34,883 bases of DNA from Pseudalkalibacillus decolorationis (lineage in GTDB: Bacteria; Bacillota; Bacilli; Bacillales; Fictibacillaceae), in the NCBI RefSeq assembly GCF_024609785.1, contig NZ_JANHJQ010000019.1, positions 1 to 34,883 on the forward strand. The letters are read 5' to 3'. Shown here piece after piece: positions 1 through 8,193 of the stretch. The translations under genes were made by a program, and so were the position numbers. The notes under the pieces were generated by a model. It made no database searches. It saw nothing but the letters and a program-made list of their open reading frames with translations, and had not been told where the DNA came from. Position 1 is the first letter of the stretch. The number at the start of each line of letters is the position of its first letter.

Positions 1-7
1 AATTACG

Positions 8-40
8 TCTACAGTGTGGAGGCATTATCCACACTGTAGA
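8..40. terminator. 13-bp perfect hairpin at window edge
   Basis: A perfect 13-bp inverted repeat (TCTACAGTGTGGA and its complement) flanks a 7-base loop. The right arm is not followed by a clear T run. It probably ends a gene lying left of the window, but it could also be a palindrome belonging to a mobile-element end. Confidence 0.4.
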
Positions 41-77
41 TGTGTTTATGTTTAAAAATACTGGTTCCCCTACCGTT

Positions 78-134
78 AAAGTGGTTCTATCTTTCCGTGA
101 TAAGTGCTCATTTTGTCCGAGAAAGTGGTTCTAT
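78..134. repeat. Direct repeat pair, possible IS end remnant
   Basis: The 13-mer AAAGTGGTTCTAT occurs at 78-90 and again at 122-134, 44 bases apart. Repeated short motifs near a terminus are typical of IS21-type ends, but no transposase is seen here, so that reading is inference. The rest of 135-390 has one 60-codon open stretch on the plus strand without a start (about 158-337, ending in a TAA after a Lys-rich tail). It resembles nothing I recognise. Confidence 0.25.
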
Positions 135-390
135 TTAAACGAAATATTCACGAGTGCAATTGTTATACAAAATAACCACTCTTTATAGTCTCAGGAGTTC
201 GAGCAAATGGTTTTAATAAACTGGATTTGAAATGTGACAATCTAATAAATCCAAGTTTTATAATCGATAATCAAGTTTTTTGGTATTTTCCTCTCCACAA
301 GAAAGTGCTATTCACTCCGAAGGAATTTAAAAAATAACTGCTTTAGAGAGAAAATAATGTGATTGATTACATCAGTCTATGAAGAATTAT

Positions 391-1734
391 TCATTCGCAG
401 TATTTCCTAATCAACCTTGAAGCTTTTGATTGACTAATTTGAAGAAATTCTGCTACTTTTCGGGAATTTTCAAATCGATTGTATGTTTCCGTTATTAATT
501 TCTCTTCAAATTCTTCTAATGATTTCTCAAAAGAAGTAAAAATGGTTTGTTGCATTCGATTACAATTTTGTTGATAAAGATTTTCAGGGATATCATTCAT
601 ATCAATAACATCATCCGAAACAATTACCAATTTTTCTATAAGATTTTCTAATTGTCTTACGTTTCCGGGCCAAGTGTATGCACTAAAAAATTGATACACC
701 CTTTTTGAAAAGCTACGCTTAACATTAAATTTAATATTGTATTTTTCTAAAAAATAATTTGTTAGAGGAACAATATCATTTTTACGATCTCGTAATGGTG
801 GAAGTTTTATATCAATAATATTTAATCTATAATAAAGATCCTCTCGAAATTCATTACGCTTAACCATTTGACTTAAATTTCGATTGGTAGCACCAATAAT
901 ACGTATATCGACCTTCTTTGATTTTGTTCCACCAATAGGAATAAACTCTCGATCCTGTATAACTTGTAATAGTTTAGCTTGGGTAATGGGAGATAGTTCA
1001 CCAATTTCATCGAGAAATAATGTTCCATTATCGGCGGCTTCTATTAAACCTATTTTTCCAGATTTATTAGCACCTGTAAAAGCTCCATCAGTATAGCCGA
1101 AAAGCTCTGATTCTAGTAAATTTTCTGGTAATGCTGCACAATTAATGACAATAAAAGGTTTCTTGTCTCTTAAGCTTATTTGATGAATATATTTTGCTAA
1201 AAGTCCTTTGCCAGTACCCGATTCGCCATATATCATTACGGTTGTGTCAACACGGGCAATTTTTTTACATATCTTGATTATCTTATTCATATCCTCATCC
1301 CGTGAGGTAAATGTAATGTTTGAATCTTTGTTTGATTTTCTCTGCCTTTTTTCATATTGTTTTTCTTTTCCTCTTTGGCTAATCATAATCACCACATATT
1401 CAATAGATTGATTAGCGTTATGCAGTGGGATAGTAGATATTCTCATTTCGATTTCATTTATATGTACATAATTAAAAATTTTCGGTTTTTTATGTTCAAT
1501 TACTGAATCCGTAATATTATTATTTTTAAATAAAACTCTTTCCTTTTTTTTGAAATCGCTACCGATTAACTTGGATTTGGGTGTTCCGAAGATTTGTTCA
1601 AATTCTCGATTAACAAATATTATTGTGTGTTGATCATCGATAACTAATATACCATCTGATGCAAAATCAATGATTGTTTCTAAAATTTCTTTTTTGTTGC
1701 CAGAATAATTAACCTTTTCATTTAAATTTTGCAT
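391..1734 (-). CDS. PAS/AAA+ sigma-54-dependent transcriptional activator
   Basis: A 447-residue enhancer-binding protein that would open sigma-54 promoters by ATP hydrolysis. An N-terminal PAS-like sensor (about 20-120) is followed by an AAA+ core with Walker A GESGTGKG (170-177), the intact sigma-54-contacting loop GAFTGA (217-222) and Walker B GTLFLDEIG (237-245). A Fis-type helix-turn-helix closes the protein (about 405-447). I chose the ATG at 1734 because AGGGGTG lies nine bases upstream; an in-frame extension upstream has no RBS. It sits beside tetR and divergent from the dehydrogenase operon, whose upstream region has a good -24/-12 promoter, so it is the likely activator of that operon. 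A PAS domain suggests a small-molecule signal, not phosphorylation. The inducer is unknown. Confidence 0.93.
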   Translation of the reverse strand: MQNLNEKVNYSGNKKEILETIIDFASDGILVIDDQHTIIFVNREFEQIFGTPKSKLIGSDFKKKERVLFKNNNITDSVIEHKKPKIFNYVHINEIEMRISTIPLHNANQSIEYVVIMISQRGKEKQYEKRQRKSNKDSNITFTSRDEDMNKIIKICKKIARVDTTVMIYGESGTGKGLLAKYIHQISLRDKKPFIVINCAALPENLLESELFGYTDGAFTGANKSGKIGLIEAADNGTLFLDEIGELSPITQAKLLQVIQDREFIPIGGTKSKKVDIRIIGATNRNLSQMVKRNEFREDLYYRLNIIDIKLPPLRDRKNDIVPLTNYFLEKYNIKFNVKRSFSKRVYQFFSAYTWPGNVRQLENLIEKLVIVSDDVIDMNDIPENLYQQNCNRMQQTIFTSFEKSLEEFEEKLITETYNRFENSRKVAEFLQISQSKASRLIRKYCE

Positions 1735-1804
1735 ATGATCATTCACCCCTCTTTCAGTAAGAAGCATAAATATAAACAGCTTGCACAATAAATAAGATAA
1801 AACA

Positions 1805-2359
1805 TTATTTTTTTGCAGAATTTATCAATTCAGAAAGAGTTTCATAAAGTTGATCACGTAATGTTTTATCTATTGGGGCTAAACCAAAAAGCTCTGAGAA
1901 CCATAACCCATCTGTTGTTAATCGAACGATCGTGGCTATAACAGGATTAATTTGATCATTTTCTAATTGATTCTGCCAAATTTCGTAATATTCTTTTGCA
2001 GGTTTTAGAAGGTCAGGATTATTAACAAGCGCAGCTAGCAGCGCTACACTAAGCTCGTTTTCTTCTTGATCATGCATAAGAAAAGTAGTTTTTAAATAGG
2101 ATTGTGTTCGTCCGCCAAGTTTACCTTCATTTTCGTATTCTTGATTAAGCTGACTATCAAAATTGTTAAACAGTTGTTTTACCATAGCTTCAATTAATAA
2201 TTCTTTCGTTGAAAAATGGTAAAATACTGCTCCCTTACTAATTCCCGCCTTATCGGCTACTGCTTCCATGGTCATTTTCGTTATCCCTTTCGATCGAACT
2301 AAATAATAGGCTGCTTCAATAATTTTTTCTTTTGTGGGTTTATTTTGTGTTGTAATCAT
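1805..2359 (-). CDS. TetR family transcriptional repressor
   Basis: A 184-residue one-component regulator. The N-terminal TetR helix-turn-helix (roughly residues 10-55, with AGISKGAVFYHF as the recognition-helix region) is followed by an all-helical ligand-binding domain ending near LINSAKK. The ATG at 2359 follows AGGTGAGG closely; a GTG three codons upstream overlaps the RBS and is less likely. It is transcribed in the same direction as the sigma-54 activator, 70 bases apart, and may be cotranscribed with it. A TetR-type operator lies between the -35 and -10 of its own promoter, so autorepression is likely. Its ligand is probably a substrate or intermediate of the divergent pathway (inference). 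Confidence 0.92.
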   Translation of the reverse strand: MITTQNKPTKEKIIEAAYYLVRSKGITKMTMEAVADKAGISKGAVFYHFSTKELLIEAMVKQLFNNFDSQLNQEYENEGKLGGRTQSYLKTTFLMHDQEENELSVALLAALVNNPDLLKPAKEYYEIWQNQLENDQINPVIATIVRLTTDGLWFSELFGLAPIDKTLRDQLYETLSELINSAKK

Positions 2360-2397
2360 TTTCCTCACCTCTTATTTTCGTAATTTTCTGTAACATT

Positions 2398-2427
2398 ATT
2401 GTACCGCCTGGTCAGTATAGTTGTCAA
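2398..2427 (-). promoter_or_regulatory. tetR promoter with embedded TetR operator
   Basis: On the minus strand TTGACA (2422-2427) and TACAAT (2398-2403) are separated by 18 bases, a near-consensus sigma-A promoter for tetR. The spacer holds a TetR-type quasi-palindrome, TACCGCCTGGTCAGTA (2402-2417), centred in the promoter. Binding there would block the promoter, giving autorepression. The motif calls are direct; occupancy is inferred. Confidence 0.65.
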
Positions 2428-2502
2428 TTTTGACATGATAAGTAAATAAGCAATTTTATGATCAAATTTGATTCAATCAAGTCAAAATTGATTAATTTGA
2501 CT
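2422..2502. promoter_or_regulatory. Cluster of palindromes, candidate enhancer (UAS) sites
   Basis: Three dyads lie upstream of the -24/-12 promoter: TGTCAA-TT-TTGACA (2422-2435), the perfect ATCAAATTTGAT (2461-2472), and AGTCAAA-N9-TTTGACT (2480-2502). They share a TCAAA/TTTGA core and lie about 70-150 bases before the predicted transcription start, the usual range for enhancer-binding proteins. They are candidate sites for the PAS/AAA+ activator encoded next door. Confidence 0.5.
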
Positions 2503-2547
2503 AGTTGTAATTATTAAAAAATGCACTAAATACATGGATTTTTTAAG

Positions 2548-2564
2548 TTGGAATGATTATTGCA
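2548..2564 (+). promoter_or_regulatory. Sigma-54 (-24/-12) promoter of the ALDH-Rieske-permease operon
   Basis: TTGGAATGATTATTGCA keeps the invariant GG (2550-2551) and GC (2562-2563) with exactly ten bases between them, and a TTGCA -12 box. Two bases of the -24 element differ from TTGGCACG. It lies 56 bases before the dehydrogenase start and follows candidate enhancer dyads, next to a sigma-54 activator gene. Confidence 0.75.
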
Positions 2565-2619
2565 ATTGATTATTGTGAGTAGAATTTAATGATTAAATTA
2601 CTTTAAGGAGGAATAATCA

Positions 2620-4110
2620 ATGTCAGTACTAACAAATGTGATGGATTTAAAATTGTATATTAACGGGGAATGGCGATCATCCAGGAATAAAGAAAGTGCA
2701 GATATTATTAATCCAGCGACACAAGAAATTGTAGCAAAATCTCCAAGAGGGACAAAAGAGGACACAGAAGAAGCAATTAAAGCTGCAAAAGAAGCATTTG
2801 AAAGCGGTGTATGGTCAGGGAAAACCGCTCAGGAGCGTGCAAAGTATCTATTTAAAATTGCGGATAAATTAGATGAAAAACATAATGAACTAGTTAAGCT
2901 TGAAGTAATGGATAATGGAAAAACAAAAGCAGAAGCTAGCTTTGATATAAATGACGCTGCTACTTGCTTTCGATACTATGCTGGTCTTATTACGAAACCT
3001 GATGGAGAAACATATGATGTTCCTGAACCGGTACAAGCTATGGTTGTTCGTGAACCAGTAGGGGTTGCAGGATTGATTGTGCCGTGGAATTTCCCAATGC
3101 TTATGAGTGTATGGAAAATTGCACCGGCACTTGCAGCAGGTAATACCATCGTATTTAAACCAGCAGAAATCACACCGGTAACGGCAACAAAGCTTTTTGA
3201 AATTATGGAAGAAGCAGGTATTCCTAAAGGTGTTGTCAACATGGTAATGGGGGAAGGATCTGTTGTCGGTCAAACTATATCTGAAAGCAATGATGTGGAT
3301 GTAGTATCTTTTACTGGTAGTACTGAAATAGGACGCCGTGTTATGCGAGCAGCTGCCGGCAACATGAAGAAAATTTCGTTAGAGTTAGGTGGGAAATCGC
3401 CAAACATTATCTTTGATGATGCTGACTTTGAAACAGCTATAGATTACGGTTTATTTGGAATTTTCTTTGGAGCAGGTCAAGTATGTTCCGCTGGAAGTCG
3501 TATCATTGTTCAAGAAGATATCTATGATAAATATGTGGAACGATTAGTGGAACGAGCAAAGAATATTAAAGTGGGACCTGGAAACCAAGAAGGCGTTGAA
3601 ATGGGTGCGATTGTTAGCGAAAAACAATTAAATCGTATTCTAAAATACATCAAAATCGGTAAACAAGAAGGAGCAACATTGGCACTTGGCGGCAATCGAC
3701 TCACCAAAAACGGAATGGATAAAGGGTACTTTATCGAGCCAACGATCTTTACAAATGTAACTTCTGATATGCGTATCGTTCAAGAAGAAATTTTTGGTCC
3801 AGTCGTTGTCATTCAAAAATTTAAAGAGGAAGAGGAAGCAATTAAACTTGCAAATGATACAGATTTTGGGCTTGCAGGTGCGGTATTCTCTCAAGATGGT
3901 GCAAAAGCATTACGTGTTATTAAGAAAGTACGTGCTGGTATTACATGGGTAAACACGTATCATCCAACTTTCAATGAAGCACCTTGGGGAGGATATAAGC
4001 AAAGTGGTATCGGACGAAGCCTAGGCACTTACGGTTTAGAAGATTTCCAGGAAGTTAAGCAAATCAATATTAATCTAGCTGTTGAACCAGTTGGTTGGTT
4101 TAAAAATTAA
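2620..4110 (+). CDS. NAD(P)-dependent aldehyde dehydrogenase
   Basis: A 496-residue enzyme of the ALDH superfamily that oxidises an aldehyde to an acid with NAD(P). The fold residues are in place: Asn157 (PWNF), Lys180 (FKPAE), the Rossmann GSTEIG (233-238), the general-base Glu255 in LELGGK, and nucleophile Cys289 in GAGQVCSAG. AAGGAGG precedes the ATG by 8 bases. It is the first gene after the sigma-54 promoter and is followed, after a MITE-like repeat, by a CntA-like Rieske oxygenase and a permease. In that context it may oxidise malic semialdehyde, betaine aldehyde or a similar product of the oxygenase. The overall look is betaine-aldehyde-dehydrogenase-like, but the substrate is not fixed by sequence. 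Confidence 0.95.
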   Translation: MSVLTNVMDLKLYINGEWRSSRNKESADIINPATQEIVAKSPRGTKEDTEEAIKAAKEAFESGVWSGKTAQERAKYLFKIADKLDEKHNELVKLEVMDNGKTKAEASFDINDAATCFRYYAGLITKPDGETYDVPEPVQAMVVREPVGVAGLIVPWNFPMLMSVWKIAPALAAGNTIVFKPAEITPVTATKLFEIMEEAGIPKGVVNMVMGEGSVVGQTISESNDVDVVSFTGSTEIGRRVMRAAAGNMKKISLELGGKSPNIIFDDADFETAIDYGLFGIFFGAGQVCSAGSRIIVQEDIYDKYVERLVERAKNIKVGPGNQEGVEMGAIVSEKQLNRILKYIKIGKQEGATLALGGNRLTKNGMDKGYFIEPTIFTNVTSDMRIVQEEIFGPVVVIQKFKEEEEAIKLANDTDFGLAGAVFSQDGAKALRVIKKVRAGITWVNTYHPTFNEAPWGGYKQSGIGRSLGTYGLEDFQEVKQININLAVEPVGWFKN

Positions 4111-4120
4111 TAATACACAT

Positions 4121-4284
4121 TATAGAGCGTGTTCAAAAAGGAGGATAAAAAGAGCCGAGAAGTTCGAGGCGCGAAAAGTCTCGAGGACCGGAACGTATGC
4201 TATTAATACGTGAGGACCGAAGAGACCGAGCAACGAAGAAATTCGACAGCTATTTTTACCGGACTTTTTGAACAACCTCTTATA
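4121..4284. mobile_element. MITE-like repeat between operon genes
   Basis: A 164-bp element with imperfect terminal inverted repeats, containing the perfect 10-bp arms GTTCAAAAAG (4131-4140) and CTTTTTGAAC (4264-4273), with TATA at both outer edges. The interior is comparatively GC-rich and purine-biased, with no gene of its own. It resembles non-autonomous repeats dispersed in Bacillaceae genomes (recollection, not a search). The same GTTCAAAAAG end recurs near 20556 and 28532. It separates the dehydrogenase from the oxygenase and supplies a spurious upstream extension of the oxygenase reading frame. Confidence 0.7.
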
Positions 4285-4314
4285 GTAAAAATTGATCAAA
4301 GGGGTGGAATAATC

Positions 4315-5442
4315 ATGGATGTCAAACTAAATCATCGTTACAAAGCTGATGCACAACAATCGTATACATTACCGTCATCTTATTATACGAACGAAGCAAT
4401 TTTTAATATGGAAAAAGAAAAGGTTTTTTGTAAAAATTGGATTTTTGCAGGGCATATTGAAAAGGTTTCCGAACCTGGTGAATATTTCACCTTTCAAATT
4501 TTTGATCAAAATATCATGATCATTAAAGGTGCAGATAAAACCATTAGAGGTTTCTATAATGTATGCCCGCATCGAGGACATGAATTGGTTGAAGGTGAAG
4601 GGAAAAAATCAATTATTTCCTGTCCTTATCATGCATGGACTTTTCACCTTGATGGTCAGTTTAATCGAGGTCGTGCAGTTGATCAAATACAAAACTTTGA
4701 TAACAATGAAGCCTGTTTAACCGCAGTTCGAGTGGAAGTGTTTTTAAATTTTATCTTTGTTAATCTTGATCCTAATGCAAAGTCATTACGGGAAATGATG
4801 CCTGGATTAGAAGGCGAAATTCGTGCTAACATTCCGAAGTTGGATCAACTGACCTTGTCTCATCGTATAAAATATGATATTAAAGCGAACTGGAAAAATG
4901 TTGTTGACAATTATCTTGAATGCAATCACTGTCAAGTAGCACACCCTCAGTTTGTCGAGTTAGTAGATATGAAAAGTTACAAAATCAATGCAGATGAGTA
5001 TTATATCTCACAAACGAGTAAAGGAAAACAAACATTGAATTGCAATGTGAATAATGAAACTAGTAATGAAGATGTCGAAACCTATTTATCTTATTGGTTA
5101 TGGCCAACTTTGGCTATCGACATTATGCCAGGTGAAACAGGGTTAATTATCATGTATATTGAACCTGATGGGCCAGAGAACACTATCGAACATTTGGAAT
5201 TTTATTATTTAACGAAGGAACCATCTGCAGAAGGTTGGGCGAATATTGAATATCAAGATAAAGTGTTAACACCAGAAGATATTGCATTAGTAGAAAGTGT
5301 TCAGCGTGGACTTCATTCAAAAGGATATGTAGATGGCCGATATGTAGTGGATAATGGCCATACTTCTATTAGTGAGCATGGGGTCCATCACTTTCATGGT
5401 TTAGTCTTGAAAGCATTGGAGGGTTTTAAGAAAAATGAATAA
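4315..5442 (+). CDS. CntA-like Rieske non-haem iron oxygenase (alpha subunit)
   Basis: A 375-residue ring-hydroxylating-type oxygenase. The Rieske [2Fe-2S] ligands are Cys84/His86 (CPHRGHE) and Cys103/His106 (CPYHAW). The mononuclear iron ligands are His205, His210 and Asp322. A glutamate (Glu202, in DNYLECNHC) sits at the inter-subunit bridging position, as in carnitine monooxygenase CntA; most family members have Asp there. The C-terminal VESVQ-GL and ISEHG stretches also match CntA and related quaternary-amine demethylases. The ATG at 4315 follows AAAGGGGTGG; an in-frame ATG at 4210 lies in a repeat and is rejected. No reductase partner (CntB type) is present in the window. Likely substrates are carnitine, gamma-butyrobetaine, choline or another betaine; sequence alone does not choose. 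It overlaps the next gene by 8 bases. Confidence 0.93.
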   Translation: MDVKLNHRYKADAQQSYTLPSSYYTNEAIFNMEKEKVFCKNWIFAGHIEKVSEPGEYFTFQIFDQNIMIIKGADKTIRGFYNVCPHRGHELVEGEGKKSIISCPYHAWTFHLDGQFNRGRAVDQIQNFDNNEACLTAVRVEVFLNFIFVNLDPNAKSLREMMPGLEGEIRANIPKLDQLTLSHRIKYDIKANWKNVVDNYLECNHCQVAHPQFVELVDMKSYKINADEYYISQTSKGKQTLNCNVNNETSNEDVETYLSYWLWPTLAIDIMPGETGLIIMYIEPDGPENTIEHLEFYYLTKEPSAEGWANIEYQDKVLTPEDIALVESVQRGLHSKGYVDGRYVVDNGHTSISEHGVHHFHGLVLKALEGFKKNE

Positions 5443-6817
5443 GTTAAAAAGACGGTTAAAACTTATCCATGTTTTTGTCCTTGGTCTAGCTCTTTTAACA
5501 CCTTCAACGGTATTTGACACTTTTGGAATCGCGTCCCTTGCTACTAAGGGACACGTTCCTCTAGTATATATCTTTGCAATGTTTGCAATCCTTTTTACGG
5601 TCTTCAGCTATGTTCATATGGTTAAGGCCTTTCCAAGTGCAGGTTCAGCCTACACTTATGTACAAAAGACATTTCATCCAAATGTTGGATTTCTTGTCGG
5701 ATGGTCTTCTTTATGTGACTATCTTTTCCTACCTATGCTTTATGCTTTAGCTATAAAAATTTATATGGCAGCTTATTTTCCTGGGATACCCGAATGGTTA
5801 TGGGTAGTATTACCAATCTTGATCATTAGTACAGCTAATTTATTCAATATTAGAGTTGCTTTATCACTTAGTACAGTCTTTGTTTTCTTACAAATATTAA
5901 TTTCTGCTGTTTTCGTTGCACTACTCATTCGGGGAATTATCATTAGTGATAGTTCTGGACATGTATTTTCATTAGAACCGCTTTATTCAGCAAATCTAAC
6001 TTTTTCAACTGTACTATCTGGAGTCACTATTCTAGCTTATTCATTTATTGGATTTGACGCCATGAGTACACTGGCTGAAGAAACAATTAACCCTACTAAA
6101 ACGATTCCGAGAGCTATGATAGCTTTAGCCTTATATATAGGTCTGTCTTATTCGATAATTACGTATTTCATGCAAGTTCATTATCCCGATGTTACGATAT
6201 TTTCAGATCCAGAAGCGGCAGCAGCTGAAATAGCGCCCCAAATTGGAGGTATGTTGTTTGCTTCGATTTTTTTGGGCGTTATCATTTCCAGTAATATTTC
6301 AGGTGGTATTGCTGCCCAATTGAGTATTTCCCGTCTACTATATGCAATGGGAAGGGACAACGTTCTACCGCGAAAAATCTTTGGATATGTTTCGCCAAAG
6401 TCTGGTGTTCCTATTAACAATATACTAATATCCGGATTTATTGCTTTAACTGCTGTATTTTTCGATCTCGTTACAGCTGCATCATTTATAAGTTTTGGTG
6501 CATTTACAGCTTTTACATTTGTTAATTTATCGGTAATTGTGTATTACTATGTTCAAAATAAGAGAAGGTCTTCAAAAGATACCGTGTTGTATTTAATTTC
6601 ACCATTAATAGGCATTAGTTTTCTAGCGATTATGTGGTACAACATGGATGTACAAGCATTGATTTTAGGGGTTACTTGGAATATCATTGGCTTTGCATTC
6701 TTGCTTCATATTACAAAAATGTTTAAAAAACCAACGCCAATGTTTGTTTTCGATGAAACAGCTTCTACAAAGGAACCGGAGGCTGTTGATAGTCGTGTAG
6801 ATAGTAATTTGAACTAA
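5435..6817 (+). CDS. APC-family permease, PuuP-like
   Basis: A 460-residue polytopic membrane protein of the amino acid-polyamine-organocation superfamily with about 12 hydrophobic segments. The STVFDTFGI stretch in TM1 and FPSAGSAYTY (66-75) are characteristic of PuuP-type putrescine importers and relatives. Its start overlaps the oxygenase stop by 8 bases, implying translational coupling and a shared substrate. It probably imports the compound degraded by the upstream enzymes, which fits a cationic amine. It is clearly paralogous to the permease at 27156-28526. The hydrophilic tail after residue 435 is cytoplasmic. Confidence 0.9.
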   Translation: MNKLKRRLKLIHVFVLGLALLTPSTVFDTFGIASLATKGHVPLVYIFAMFAILFTVFSYVHMVKAFPSAGSAYTYVQKTFHPNVGFLVGWSSLCDYLFLPMLYALAIKIYMAAYFPGIPEWLWVVLPILIISTANLFNIRVALSLSTVFVFLQILISAVFVALLIRGIIISDSSGHVFSLEPLYSANLTFSTVLSGVTILAYSFIGFDAMSTLAEETINPTKTIPRAMIALALYIGLSYSIITYFMQVHYPDVTIFSDPEAAAAEIAPQIGGMLFASIFLGVIISSNISGGIAAQLSISRLLYAMGRDNVLPRKIFGYVSPKSGVPINNILISGFIALTAVFFDLVTAASFISFGAFTAFTFVNLSVIVYYYVQNKRRSSKDTVLYLISPLIGISFLAIMWYNMDVQALILGVTWNIIGFAFLLHITKMFKKPTPMFVFDETASTKEPEAVDSRVDSNLN

Positions 6818-6871
6818 CGATAATTTTCCGAATATTAAATTTACTTTAATTTTTGAGGATTTAGCAAAAAT

Positions 6872-6912
6872 AAGAGCCTGTTATTGAAAAAGGATTGATC
6901 AAACAGGCTCTT
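6872..6912. terminator. Hairpin terminator after the permease
   Basis: AAGAGCCTGTT (6872-6882) and AACAGGCTCTT (6902-6912) form a perfect 11-bp stem over a 19-base A/T-rich loop, 54 bases after the permease stop. A T run is weak, so it is terminator-like; no other role is evident. Confidence 0.6.
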
Positions 6913-6937
6913 GAAATGTTTTACAAGGAACCATTTT

Positions 6938-7039
6938 TATAAAGAAAACTTGACTAGCGCCAAGCCTTAGCGCGGACGATCGCCTTAGTTGCACTTATAC
7001 TATAGAAAGTATTTTTATACTTTCTACACGTGTAAAAAA
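6938..7039. repeat. Dispersed ~100-bp repeat, copy A
   Basis: This segment is close to identical to 12321-12425, including the shared stretch GATCGCCTTAGTTG and an inner hairpin AGAAAGTAT/ATACTTTCT. It holds no gene and looks like a Bacillaceae intergenic repeat able to fold in RNA. Copy A lacks the GCGCAAGCGCC tail that follows copy B. Confidence 0.75.
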
Positions 7040-7146
7040 GTTTGATCACTTTCTGTCCGTATTATCAACTATACGCGCGATTACTGGAAATGATAAGTTG
7101 GAAGGAAAATTTCCCCTTAGTTTGATGGGCGAGGGTAATAACCCCA

Positions 7147-8193
7147 TCACAATGTCTCCTTTTTCTTTTTTTGGAACCAAGTGTCCAGCAGAACCTGCTC
7201 TCTTTCCTGCGCTATTCCTGCTTTTCGTTCTGTATCCTGTCTCTCTTTCTCCCATTGATAAACATCATAAATCGTATCTTCAAGAGGTCGAAAGGAAAGA
7301 CCAGCGTTAACTGCTTTTTCAACACTGATGGAAAAAGACCCTTTCCACGCTTCTGTTTCTCCCTCTAGCGGGAAGTATTCAGGTATCCATAATGGCATAT
7401 CCGTCCATGGCTGTACTTTGTGCTCCAACATGAACTGTTCTTCTGCCCACACAAATTCGGAATCGCTGTTTGTAACAGCTTTACAGGTGTTCAATAGCTC
7501 TTCTATCGTCAATATATCGTTCGGACCTGTTACATTGAACGTACCTGCTGTTTTATTTTCAGCCATAATGAGCGCCCATGCAGCAACATCTTTTACGTCA
7601 ATCAATTGGACAGGTCGATTTGAAGGTCCCGGCACTAATACTTTGCCACCTTGAGCGACACGTTGAACCCAGTACGGGAGCCGATCCGTATAGTCAAACG
7701 GTCCGACAAGCAGCCCAGCTCTAATGTGCAAAACACGCCCAGGCCAATGTTTCTCCGCTTCTGCTTCAGATAGTACTTTCAACTCGCCGTAATATTCATA
7801 AGGAGAAATTTTCCCCGCCTCAACGTCTTTCAATTTGTCATCCGGCAGCATGGATTGTAAATGGTAATCTTCCGTTATATTAAGCGGAATCCAATCTTTA
7901 TAAACAGAGATGCTTGAAATGAATGTATAATGCTCGATGTTATCCCCAAGTACATCTGCAATTTTTTTGATTTGATGAGGAGCAAATCCGCATGTATCCA
8001 TTACTATGTCCCATTTTCGATTTGCCAGAACTGATACATCACTGTCCCTGTTGCCGATCAGCTGTTCGACTTCAGGAAACGCCTCTTGATTAGTACCACG
8101 GTTAAATAAGGTAATTTCGTGTCCTCTTTTCAAGGCCTCTTCTACCAAAGCTCTTCCTAAAAAGCGAGTACCACCTACTATTAGAATCTTCAT
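7147..8193 (-). CDS. Extended-SDR NAD-dependent epimerase/reductase-like protein
   Basis: A 348-residue protein with an N-terminal Rossmann motif GGTRFLG (residues 7-13), a conserved YYGELK segment in the YxxxK catalytic position, and a C-terminal substrate domain. Many Bacillus genomes carry such NAD-dependent epimerase/dehydratase-family proteins of unknown substrate. The ATG at 8193 follows GGGGGAAAAC; the upstream in-frame extension of 46 codons has no RBS. It stands alone on the minus strand between the PuuP operon and a decayed region. Cytoplasmic oxidoreductase is the safe call. Confidence 0.85.
   Translation of the reverse strand: MKILIVGGTRFLGRALVEEALKRGHEITLFNRGTNQEAFPEVEQLIGNRDSDVSVLANRKWDIVMDTCGFAPHQIKKIADVLGDNIEHYTFISSISVYKDWIPLNITEDYHLQSMLPDDKLKDVEAGKISPYEYYGELKVLSEAEAEKHWPGRVLHIRAGLLVGPFDYTDRLPYWVQRVAQGGKVLVPGPSNRPVQLIDVKDVAAWALIMAENKTAGTFNVTGPNDILTIEELLNTCKAVTNSDSEFVWAEEQFMLEHKVQPWTDMPLWIPEYFPLEGETEAWKGSFSISVEKAVNAGLSFRPLEDTIYDVYQWEKERQDTERKAGIAQEREQVLLDTWFQKKKKETL

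Noticed and set aside
2890-3273. Minus-strand frames within the aldehyde dehydrogenase
   Set aside because: Cys/Phe/His-rich antisense shadows of a well-conserved gene, with no RBS.
4210-4314. In-frame N-terminal extension of the Rieske oxygenase from an ATG at 4210
   Set aside because: It lies within the MITE-like repeat and has no RBS, while the ATG at 4315 has AAAGGGGTGG and gives a CntA-like length and residue numbering.
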